Shown: positions 6,248 to 15,600 of the stretch, in pieces
Layout of the letters: each line of letters opens with the position of its first letter
Numbering within the stretch: position 1 is the stretch's first letter
Virus record (IMG/VR): IMGVR_UViG_3300020478_000075
Location: 1 to 22,574 of that record
DNA from: a virus
Strand: one strand, 5' to 3'
DNA length: 22,574 nucleotides
Program-made: the position numbers and the translations under genes
The notes under the pieces: model-generated
Told to the model about the DNA's origin: nothing
What the model saw: the letters and a program-made list of their open reading frames with translations, nothing else
The model's database searches: none

Positions 6248-8719
6248 ATGCCAAAACAACATTTCGGATTTTCAGACACAGAAGATAACCAAAAGAAAAG
6301 CAGTATTGGTCAATATGATACGGATCCAGGCCCATATATTGGTATAGTTGCTTTTCCGGCCGATCCTACAAGAATGGGAAAATTAGGTGTTAATATACCA
6401 GAGTTATCAAAAACAAATAATCCAACAAAAGATCAAATAATATGGTGTGATTATCTATCACCTTTTTATGGTTCAAAACCTAGAGATGCAGTATCAAAAA
6501 CTGATCCTTACAATTATAAAGAGTCACAACAATCATATGGTATGTGGTTTGTTCCACCTGACATAGGAACAGAAGTACTAGTAATGTTTATAAAAGGTAA
6601 TAAAAATCATGCATTTTGGCTTGGTTGTGTGCCACAACCGTTAATAAATCAAGAAATTCCTACTTCTGGATCAAGCGAGAATACTTCAGTAAGTGCTGAT
6701 TATGTAGGAGAAATGTCTACGCAATCAACTGATGATATATTTGGTACAAACTTATTGCCTGCAGGCGAAAAAAATTCTAGACTAAATCCAGAACCCCTAA
6801 CAGGTCGAGAAGAAAAATCATTTAAGAGACCAGTTAATGACTTGTTAGCAGATCAAATGTTAAATCAAGGAACAGTTGGAGACCCAGTTAGAGGACCAAT
6901 ATCATCATCTGTAAGAAGAGAAACACCAAGCAGAGTGTTTGGTATGAGCACACCAGGACCAATAAGAACAGATTCGCGACAAATGAATATTGGAATAGAA
7001 GGTGATAAAATAAGACCAGATAGAGGATTAGGACATTCATTTATAATGGATGATGGAGATTTTTTAGGAAAAAATAAACTTACAAGATTGAGAACAGCAT
7101 CAGGACATCAAATATTAATGCATGATACTGAAGGGTCAATTTATATTGCTAATGGTTCTGGAAATGCATGGATTGAAATGACTGCTGAAGGAAGAATTGA
7201 TCTTTATTCTGGTATTGGAGGAATCAATTTTAGGACAGAGGGAGATTTTAATTTACACGCAGACGGAAACTTTAATGTTCATGCAGGAAACTCACTTCGA
7301 ATGAGTGCTACAGGTGAAATGTTAAAATCTGCCGCGGCAATATATTCAATGGGTGATATGGGAGTATTCACGTCAGCACAAAACGGACCAATAATGGATT
7401 ATGGATCACAAGGTATTTCGTCATACACTAACGGACCACAAAGTCATGGTGCTGGAGGTAGAATAGATTTAGCAGGATCACAAGTACACTTTAACTCAGT
7501 TGGTGCAAGTGCTAGTTGGGGACCAAATTGGTTAACTCCAGAAAGGGCAGGAATGAAAGAATATGATGCCAATGATGTTGAGTTAGCAGACAAAGGTTTA
7601 AAACCATTAGAACCATTTACTAGAAAAACAAAAACAACAGTTCATAGATTTATACACCACGAACCTATGCCAAGATTTAAAGCCTTCCAAGCAGGGTCGG
7701 TACTTCCTATTGATCATGATGATAAAAAAATGTGGTCTAGGTTATCAAGCACGCCAGGAACTCCAGAATTTATAGCTCAACAAAATAGAATATCAGAAAA
7801 TAAAACTATTAGAGATGCACAATATCAAACAGATATGTTGTCATATGTAAAAACAAAAATGGGTAATTCAACTGACGTAGCTAAAGCAAGAAAACTAATT
7901 AATGACTTTGGAAAAAAATACGATGACACTTTTCAGATTGTTAGTCAAGTTGGAGGTGCATGGGACACAGCTAATGATAGTATTTCAAATGCAATAGGCA
8001 AGTTTCCTCTTTCAGACCAATTAGATGGATCAGGAAACATAAAAGAATATTCTAGTAAATTAACTTCTCAAGTAATTGAAAATTTAACAGGTAAAGGAAA
8101 GGATATATTTGCAAATAAAGTTTTTGTAAACAATAAAGGAGATGTATTTTCACTTGGAGATACTGTCTCAGGCATAACAGGAAACGTAGATATAGGTTCT
8201 CTATCTAATGATATAAATGTAATTAAAAAATTAAAAGGCGATTTAAGTGTTCAAAGTTTAACATCAGCAATGAATGTTTCTTCGGTATCTCAAATTTATA
8301 AAAACGTTGTAGGTGGAAATGTAACTGGACTTACAAATATACAAAGTATTAATCAAGTAAAAGGAGTAGCAACTAGAGCTCTAGCAAAAATAAGAGGCGC
8401 AGATTTAATGAATCCAAATGAAATGAAAAATTTAACTAATTTTGGTAAGTTTTCAACAGGCCTTAAAAAGTTTGCCGCAAATCCTGGTGCTTTCTTTAAA
8501 GGTTTTAAATTCAGTGATATTAGATTAAAAGAAGAAATACAATTAGTTGGCAAATCACCTGCAGGTATAAACATTTATTCGTTTAAATACAAACACACAG
8601 ATGGAACGTATCAAGGTGTTATGGCACAAGAAGTTCCGTGGGCAACAAAGATGACTGATACAGGATTTTATATGGTAGACTATAATAAAGTAGACGTAGA
8701 ATTTAGGAGATTAAATTAA
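6248..8719 (+). CDS. 5: Baseplate central spike, gp5-like, with C-terminal S74 chaperone domain, no lysozyme
   Basis: Central spike of the baseplate, 823 residues. Residues about 28-136 are the gp5/VgrG-type OB-fold (PYIGIVAFPAD, RMGKLGVNIPEL, FVPPDIGTEVLVMFIKG, HAFWLGCVPQP). Residues about 284-435 contain short Gly/Asp-rich strands (SIYIANGSGN, IDLYSGIGGINF, DFNLHADGNFNVHAGN) like the gp5 beta-helix. The lysozyme domain found in T4 gp5 is absent. A largely helical, Ser/Lys/Asp-rich segment of unknown function covers about 480-740. The last 68 residues are an intramolecular chaperone of the peptidase S74/endosialidase type: SDIRLKEEI (756-764), INIYSFKY, GVMAQEVPW, with Ser756 and Lys761 in the dyad spacing of self-cleaving members. 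Trimerisation and removal of the tail are therefore predicted. A weak AAGAGG site at 6231-6236 precedes the ATG. Confidence 0.88.
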   Translation: MPKQHFGFSDTEDNQKKSSIGQYDTDPGPYIGIVAFPADPTRMGKLGVNIPELSKTNNPTKDQIIWCDYLSPFYGSKPRDAVSKTDPYNYKESQQSYGMWFVPPDIGTEVLVMFIKGNKNHAFWLGCVPQPLINQEIPTSGSSENTSVSADYVGEMSTQSTDDIFGTNLLPAGEKNSRLNPEPLTGREEKSFKRPVNDLLADQMLNQGTVGDPVRGPISSSVRRETPSRVFGMSTPGPIRTDSRQMNIGIEGDKIRPDRGLGHSFIMDDGDFLGKNKLTRLRTASGHQILMHDTEGSIYIANGSGNAWIEMTAEGRIDLYSGIGGINFRTEGDFNLHADGNFNVHAGNSLRMSATGEMLKSAAAIYSMGDMGVFTSAQNGPIMDYGSQGISSYTNGPQSHGAGGRIDLAGSQVHFNSVGASASWGPNWLTPERAGMKEYDANDVELADKGLKPLEPFTRKTKTTVHRFIHHEPMPRFKAFQAGSVLPIDHDDKKMWSRLSSTPGTPEFIAQQNRISENKTIRDAQYQTDMLSYVKTKMGNSTDVAKARKLINDFGKKYDDTFQIVSQVGGAWDTANDSISNAIGKFPLSDQLDGSGNIKEYSSKLTSQVIENLTGKGKDIFANKVFVNNKGDVFSLGDTVSGITGNVDIGSLSNDINVIKKLKGDLSVQSLTSAMNVSSVSQIYKNVVGGNVTGLTNIQSINQVKGVATRALAKIRGADLMNPNEMKNLTNFGKFSTGLKKFAANPGAFFKGFKFSDIRLKEEIQLVGKSPAGINIYSFKYKHTDGTYQGVMAQEVPWATKMTDTGFYMVDYNKVDVEFRRLN

Positions 8720-9093
8720 TGTCGACGACATTTAAAGGATTTTCATCAAGAGCAGACAAGCAGAACTTTAAGATTTATGATTTTGAGTGTGCTAAACAGG
8801 ATCTCATAAATCGTTTGTCGGTACGGAAGGGCGAAAGAGTGGAGAATCCTGAGTTTGGCACAATTATATACGATGCACTGTTTGAACCATTAACAGATGT
8901 GTTAAAAAGTGCTATTGTAGACGATGTTACAGCAAATATGAATGCTGATCCTCGGTTAGCTGTAGACGATATTAGAGTATCAGAGTCTAACCATGGGATA
9001 GCAATACAGTGTTCAGTTACATTTGTACCTCTTAATATCACTGAAAAAATGCGTTTTCATTTTGATGAGAACTCGCTATTACGCCTATCTTAA
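8719..9093 (+). CDS. 25: Baseplate wedge protein gp25
   Basis: Small wedge protein of the gp25/GpW family that connects the wedge to the sheath and shares its fold with lysozyme-like tail proteins. It is 124 residues (T4: 132). The family signature is present: RKGERVENPEFG (36-47) and LFEPLTDVLKSAIVDDV (54-70), with the Glu-Pro of FEP, followed by alternating strands (VSESNHGIAIQCSVTFVPL). The ribosome site AGGAG (8705-8709) lies in the end of gp5 and the ATG overlaps the gp5 stop (TAATG). Codon use looks less AT-extreme than in its neighbours, with CGG, GGC, GTG, GAG and CTG codons around 8820-8880. It is followed by the second late promoter, so it is probably the last gene of the first late unit, although read-through into gp6 is likely because no terminator is visible. 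Confidence 0.94.
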   Translation: MSTTFKGFSSRADKQNFKIYDFECAKQDLINRLSVRKGERVENPEFGTIIYDALFEPLTDVLKSAIVDDVTANMNADPRLAVDDIRVSESNHGIAIQCSVTFVPLNITEKMRFHFDENSLLRLS

Positions 9094-9113
9094 TATACGC
9101 ATATAATTAATTC

Positions 9114-9121
9114 TATAAATA
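9114..9121 (+). promoter_or_regulatory. T4-type late promoter before gp6
   Basis: Exact TATAAATA box in the 43-base gap between gp25 and gp6. Transcription should start about six bases downstream (near 9127), only about ten bases before the gp6 ATG at 9137. No ribosome site is seen in the remaining bases (TTGTTGTAAAACACT), so transcripts from this promoter would have a very short leader. It matches the box at 2643-2650. Confidence 0.85.
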
Positions 9122-9136
9122 TTGTTGTAAAACACT

Positions 9137-12100
9137 ATGGCCACAACAGAACGACAGAATAGATTATTAGTAGCGGAAGATTGGAGAAAAATCTATCAAG
9201 CATTCCAACAAGCCGACTTTAAATCTTACGATTTTGAAACATTACGTAGAACAATGGTGGCTTATCTACGTGAAAATTATCCAGACGATTTTAATGACTT
9301 TATTGAAAGTTCAGAATATGTTGCATTAATTGATTTAATTGCATACATTTCACAAGCACTTTCTTTTAGAGTAGACTTAAATGCTAGAGAAAACTTTTTA
9401 GCAACCGCTGAAAGAAGAAACTCGGTTTTAAGATTAGCAAGATTAATCAATTATAATGCTAGACGAAATTTACCAGCAACAGGACTTTTAAAAGTAGATT
9501 CTATTTCTACTACAGAAGATGTAATTGATTCTACAGGAACAAATATAGCAACACAAACTATTATATGGAATGATTCAGCAAACTCAAATTATAGAGAACA
9601 ATTTACTGCTATATTAAATGCGGCAAATCAAACAGGACAGTTATTTGGAAAACCAAGAGAATCAGGAGACATTGGTGGAATAAAAACCGAAGTTTACACT
9701 CTTGCATCAAACCAATCTGATTTACCTATTTTTACATTTACTAAAAGTGTTGGTGGAACATCAAGAGCTTTTGAGATTGTACCATCGTCTATTAATAATT
9801 CAGAATCAATTTACGAAGCAGATCCAATTGATGGAACAGGTTTAACTTATTCATATAGAACTGATGGATCTGGAGATGCATCTAATAATACAGGATTTTT
9901 CTTTTTATTCAAACAAGGTTCATTACAACAATCAGATTTTACTGTTGATACAGCTACTACAAATTATAAAAGACCAGTTGGTTCAGGTGGTATAAATGAT
10001 ACAGACGTTTGGTTATATAAATTAGATCAATTTGGACAAGTATATGAAAAATGGACAAGGGTTCCTTCTGTATCGGGTAACAATGCCATTTACAATTCTT
10101 TATCAAAAAGTGAAAGAAATATTTACAACGTTGTTACAAAAAATAACGATGCAATAGATTTAGTTTTTGGAGATGGAAACTTCTCTAATATGCCATTGGG
10201 ATCTTTTAGAGCATATTATAGAGTAAGTGATGATGCCAAATATGCTTTACAACCAGCAGATATGTCGTCAATTCAAATTGATGTTCCATATCTATCTGTT
10301 AACGGATCACAACAAACGTTAACTATTAATTTAGGATTAAAATCATCAATATACAATAGTGCGGCAACTGAATCTAATGATTCAATTAAAGAAAAAGCAC
10401 CACAAGTTTATTATGCACAAAATAGAATGATTACTGCAGAAGACTATCAAGTAGTACCGTTGTCAGCATCACAAGAAATTATAAAAGTAAAATCAGTTAA
10501 TAGATCAGCATCTGGAATATCTAGAGCAAAAGAAATTTTAGACCCAACTGGTGCTTATTCAAATTTAAGTATATTTGCTGACGATGGAATATTATATAGA
10601 GAAGAAAATACAAACCAATTTACATTTACATTTACTAATAGAAATGATATTTTGTCTACAGTTAATAATTCAGTTGAAGCAAAATTAAAAGAAGCATATT
10701 CAAGACATTTTTATTATTTGAAATATGGAACTAAAGATTTAAGCACATTATCAGCTACGTGGAATTCTACAACAACTGGTACAAATACTAATACAGGATA
10801 TTTTACATCAGGCGGTGCACTTGTAATTGGTGACTTTGCAACATCCAATTTAAAATACGCAAAAGTAGGGTCTTTAATTAAATTTACTTCTCCTGACAGT
10901 AGAGAATTCTTAAACGGTTCATTAGTTACTGCAGGCACAGATAACGCAGAAGATAGATCATGGGCAAAAGTTGGTGCAGTCGACGGAGATGGTGCAAATG
11001 GTGGTGTAGGAAATCTAGCATCAGGATTAGGCCCAGTTACACTTAATAATATAATACCGCAAGGTGCAAATATAACAGCAATATTTCCTAACTTGGCTAC
11101 AACATTTAGTGATGCACTTAAAACTGATATAATTGACAGAACAGAAGCATATGAAGACTTTGGTTTAAGATATGATTTAGATAGTCAAGAGTGGAAAGTT
11201 ATTACTACAACAAATTTAAGTTCAAGTTCAACATTTAGTTTAAGTAATGCAGGATCAACAACAGGTTCGAACACAGACGCAAGTTGGTGGTTTAAGTTTA
11301 CAAACGATGGAAACACTTATACTGTAACTTATAGAAGTTTAGATTATATATTTGAATCAGAATCTCAAAATAAATTTCATTACGATAAGCAAGAAAAAAT
11401 TTATGATTACAAAACAGGTAAAAGTGTTAAAGATACAGTAAAAATTTTAAAAACTAATTCAATAGTTTCTACAGGAAATTCAATTGGTTATGATATTAAT
11501 TGGCAAGTTGTAGATACAATTACAGAAGCAGATGGATATCAAGATAACAGAAAAGTAAAAGTTGGTTTTTATGATGACGACGACGATGGTGTTGTTGATA
11601 ATCCAGATATATTTGATATTATAGTAGAACCAGATACAAGCGAGTCTACAAAATATGTATTTTATCAAAAGTATACATCGTACGACAACATAGAAAGATA
11701 TAAACCATATGCGGCAACTAATTTTGTTGTAACGCAAAATGAATCTAGTATTACACTACCAAGTTCTTATTCAGATGGACAATTATTTTATTTTTATGAT
11801 ACATCAGAAAATGTAATTAAAAAATTTAGTTCATCAACAAATACTCTAGTTACAACTACAGATTATTATGCAAGACGAGGTAGATCAACTATAAATTTCC
11901 AATATAAACATAATGCTGGACAAGAAACAAGAATAGATCCTGCAGTTTCAAATATAGTTGATGTGTATATGTTAGAAAGAACGTATGATAATTTATTTAG
12001 AATATGGTTACAAGATGGTGGAACAAAACCTACACCACAAACATCGGATCAAATAAGAATTGCATATTCAGGAAAATTAAATCCGTTAAAATCATTATCA

Positions 12101-12616
12101 GACCAAATAGTTTATCATCCAGTAAAATATAAAATTTTATTTGGTAAAAATTCAGACGAAGAATTACAAGCAACATTTAAAATAGTTAAAAATTCAAATA
12201 CAAATGTAACAGACGCAGTAGTTAAAACTAGAGTAATTAATGCAATTAACGATTTTTTTGCGTTAGACAACTGGGATTTTGGAGATGCATTTTATTTTAC
12301 AGAATTAGCCGCATTCGTACATAACAGACTAGCACCAGATATTATGACAGTTGTTATTGTACCAAATCAATCAGGACAAAGTTTTGGGTCTTTGTTCCAA
12401 ATAAATTCAGCGGCAGACGAAATTTTCATTAGTGGGGCCACCGTTAGTGATGTATCAATTATAACTGCATTAGGTGCCAACCAACTAGTAGCATCAGGAA
12501 CAGTTGTAACTTCAACATCAACCGCTACAACAAACACTACAACAGGTTCAGCAGTGTCAGGCTCTACTACATCAGGATCCGGTTCAAGTACCGGCAGTAG
12601 TGGGGCAGGATACTAA
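9137..12616 (+). CDS. 6: Baseplate wedge protein gp6, enlarged
   Basis: Main wedge protein that forms the inner ring of the baseplate by dimerisation. It is 1,159 residues against 660 in T4. The N-terminus is very close to T4 gp6: DFKSYDFETLRRTMVAYLRE (27-46), YPDDFNDFIESSEYVALIDL (48-67), SFRVDLNARENFL and RRNSVLRLARLINYNARRNL. The C-terminal gp6 core (about 940-1115) contains NLFRIWLQDGGTKP, HPVKYKILFGKN and NWDFGDAFYFTELAAFVH. The extra length lies in the middle (about 500-930), where several strand-rich stretches look inserted. Residues 813-824 (DDDDDGVVDNPD) fit the 12-residue calcium-loop pattern of EF-hand and dockerin proteins. The last 40 residues are almost only Ser, Thr, Gly and Ala, a flexible tail. 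No ribosome site precedes the start. The stop overlaps the next ATG (TAATG). Confidence 0.95.
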   Translation: MATTERQNRLLVAEDWRKIYQAFQQADFKSYDFETLRRTMVAYLRENYPDDFNDFIESSEYVALIDLIAYISQALSFRVDLNARENFLATAERRNSVLRLARLINYNARRNLPATGLLKVDSISTTEDVIDSTGTNIATQTIIWNDSANSNYREQFTAILNAANQTGQLFGKPRESGDIGGIKTEVYTLASNQSDLPIFTFTKSVGGTSRAFEIVPSSINNSESIYEADPIDGTGLTYSYRTDGSGDASNNTGFFFLFKQGSLQQSDFTVDTATTNYKRPVGSGGINDTDVWLYKLDQFGQVYEKWTRVPSVSGNNAIYNSLSKSERNIYNVVTKNNDAIDLVFGDGNFSNMPLGSFRAYYRVSDDAKYALQPADMSSIQIDVPYLSVNGSQQTLTINLGLKSSIYNSAATESNDSIKEKAPQVYYAQNRMITAEDYQVVPLSASQEIIKVKSVNRSASGISRAKEILDPTGAYSNLSIFADDGILYREENTNQFTFTFTNRNDILSTVNNSVEAKLKEAYSRHFYYLKYGTKDLSTLSATWNSTTTGTNTNTGYFTSGGALVIGDFATSNLKYAKVGSLIKFTSPDSREFLNGSLVTAGTDNAEDRSWAKVGAVDGDGANGGVGNLASGLGPVTLNNIIPQGANITAIFPNLATTFSDALKTDIIDRTEAYEDFGLRYDLDSQEWKVITTTNLSSSSTFSLSNAGSTTGSNTDASWWFKFTNDGNTYTVTYRSLDYIFESESQNKFHYDKQEKIYDYKTGKSVKDTVKILKTNSIVSTGNSIGYDINWQVVDTITEADGYQDNRKVKVGFYDDDDDGVVDNPDIFDIIVEPDTSESTKYVFYQKYTSYDNIERYKPYAATNFVVTQNESSITLPSSYSDGQLFYFYDTSENVIKKFSSSTNTLVTTTDYYARRGRSTINFQYKHNAGQETRIDPAVSNIVDVYMLERTYDNLFRIWLQDGGTKPTPQTSDQIRIAYSGKLNPLKSLSDQIVYHPVKYKILFGKNSDEELQATFKIVKNSNTNVTDAVVKTRVINAINDFFALDNWDFGDAFYFTELAAFVHNRLAPDIMTVVIVPNQSGQSFGSLFQINSAADEIFISGATVSDVSIITALGANQLVASGTVVTSTSTATTNTTTGSAVSGSTTSGSGSSTGSSGAGY

Positions 12617-15600
12617 TGGCAGATAATCCAACTAGTCCATTAACAAATCAGGAAGTTGTTAAACAAGGCAACAACGAATTACGAAGAACAGTCCAACACT
12701 TACCTGCATTTTATAGAACAGACGCAAACGAAAGATTTTTAGGTAGCACATTAGACCCATTAGTACAAAAAGGATCTTTAGAAAGGATTGATGGATATAT
12801 TGGTAGACAAGATGCATACACTAGAAAAATTACAGATAGGTATGTAGGAGCAACAAACAGAGATAGATTTGCTTATCAGTTAGAACCTACAGTAACTTAT
12901 ACAGATAAAGATACAACATCAGTTAATCCAGAAGACCAAGTTAAATTTACAGGAACGTATGATGATTATATTAGTCAAATAAAATATTTTGGTGGTGTAG
13001 TAGATAATCATGATAGATTAAACAAAGAAATTGTTTATTCTTGGAACCCTGCTATTGATTATGACAAGTTAATTAATTACAGAGAATACTATTGGGTGCC
13101 AGAAGGTCCTAATCCAATTGAAATAGATTCAGTTGGACCATCGGCTGTATCAGAATATAAAGTCGAAGTATGGCCAGATGATGGTAGTTCTGCTAAAGCA
13201 TGGAATTTACCTCATAGAGAAAACGAAAGAAATCCAATTTTAACGTTATATAGAGGTAATACTTATAAATTTAATGTAGACGCAAAAGGTCATCCGTTAT
13301 GGATAATGACCGAACCATATAAAGACAGTGTAGCCGCAGACGGATCAACGTCAACAATATATTCAACTGGAGTAACAAATAATGGTACCGATGGTGGCAC
13401 AGTAACATTTACAGTACCAACAGGTGCACCTGATACATTATATTATCAGTGTGGCAACCATGATTCTATGTATGGTACATTGTATATTAGAACTATATCA
13501 ACTACTGATAAATTAGATCCAGATAAAGATATAATTGGAGTTAAAAATTATTCATTAAGAACATTAGATTTATCTAATGGTATGAAAATTAAATTTAAAG
13601 ATAGTATTCTTGGAGGAGCATCAACATATAAAGGTAAACAATATTATGTTGAAGGAGTTGGTGATGCTATTACTTTAACCAATGTTGAAGATTTAATTAC
13701 GCCAGAAAGTTATGCAACAGAAACTCAAATTCCATATGATTCAGCTGTTTACGATTCAAGACCATATTCAACAGCATTTTATAGACCAGAAACATTAGAT
13801 TATATAACAATTAAAAGAGATTCAATAGATAAAAACCCGTGGTCTAGATACAATAGATGGTTTCATAGAGATGTAATTGAAAGAACCGGAGAAATAACCG
13901 GAGAAAAGAAAGTATTAGATGAAACAGATAGAGCAAAAAGACCAATTCTAGAATTTGATTCGGGACTTGAACTTTATAATCACGGAAATGTTTCAAAAGG
14001 ATCAGTAGCATTATTTGATACAGTAACAACAGATGCTTTTAGTAATGTAGTTAATTCAACAGGTTATATTATTGACGGTATTTCGTTAGCTGACGGAATG
14101 AAGGTAATATTTTCTGCAGACACTGATCCCACTGTAAAAAATAAAGTATATGTAGTAAATTTTGTAACAGCAGGAGATTCAACTTTAAGTATTGCATTAA
14201 CTGAAGACACTAATGGCTCTCCAGTTGATAGAGAATCAATATTTGTTGAACTTGGTACATCAAATCAAGGTAAAACTTTTTATTATAACAATACAACAAA
14301 AGTATGGACAGCGTCACAAGAAAAAACAAAAGTAAATCAACAACCTTTGTTTAAAATGTTTGATGATAGTCATATATCTTTTGATGATGCTACAACATAT
14401 CCAAACTCAACGTTTAAAGGAGCAAAAGTTTTTGAATTTGCAACATCAGATTCAGCAACTAAAGACACAGTATTAGGAATCAAAGTAAAATATAACACAA
14501 TTAATAATGTTGGAGATATTGTATTTGAATCTGATCACACTTCCGGAAGTTTTACATACAACTCAGGAACAACTATTGTAACAAAAAAATTAGCAGAAGG
14601 CCATTTACATTATACTACAAGTTCAACAACACATAACTCAAAAGGTGCATGGATTAAAAGATCAAGCGAAAGTAAACAAAGAGTTATAAGAACTTTTATT
14701 GCTGATGAAACAGAAAAACAATTATTTCAAGTTGATTTTTATAAAGAGTCAGCGGCATTAACTGATTTAGAAATTTCAGTTTCAGTTAATGGAATTAGAA
14801 AAAATTTAACAACTGACTATACTTTAGTTAATGGAACAGTTAACAAATATGTAAAATTTGTTAAAGAATTATCAGTTAATGATCAAGTAAAAATTACTGG
14901 ATATTCTAGTGCAAAAAAAGTTGCAAATAAAGGAATATACGAAGTACCAAAAAATTTAGAAACTAATGCTTTGAATAAAACTATAGGTACATATACCTTT
15001 GGTCAAATATTAAACCATGTACAAGATATGTTTGAAAGGAACATTGAAGTAACTGGAGTAATACCAGGAGTTTCAAATTTAAGAGATAAGCCAGATGCAA
15101 GGTTAAAAGGTGGGACAATTTTGCAACACCAAAGTTCTTTGTTACCCGCAGTTTTTAGTTTAATTGATCAAAATGCAAATGTAATAACTGCTTTAGATTA
15201 TTGTAATAAAAAATACGAAGAATGGTATAATTCATTTTTAACACACGCCGTTGGAACTGCATATGAAGGTGTAGCATCAGATAGAGTTGATGAAATATTA
15301 GAATCCATGAACCAAGGTAAAAATAGCTCATTTCCATTTTACTATGAAGACATGGCAGGATTTGGTGAAAATGTTTCAATAAGAACTTATACCGTTCCTG
15401 ATGCTTCTCAAACAGAATACGCAATTGATTCACAATTTAGTATAACAACTTCAAGTAATAGAGCGGTGTATGTATATCTAAATGATGTATTGTTAAATTT
15501 AGGTACAGATTATACTTTTAGCACCGACGACGATACTGTTAATATAACAGCCACACTTGCAGAAGGTGATACAATTAAGATTAGAGATTATCCTGATACA

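Noticed and set aside
6248-8719. Tail lysozyme activity in gp5
   Set aside because: No T4-type lysozyme catalytic stretch lies between the OB-fold and the beta-helix; the 136-284 linker is Pro/Ser/Arg-rich and has no such fold signature.
9094-9136. Possible terminator after gp25
   Set aside because: The gap has no GC-containing stem followed by a T-run; it is explained by the late promoter.
12490-12613. Ser/Thr/Gly-rich end of gp6 as a frameshifted or wrong reading
   Set aside because: The frame continues cleanly to a TAA that overlaps the next start in the same TAATG manner as two other gene pairs, so it is read as a real flexible tail.
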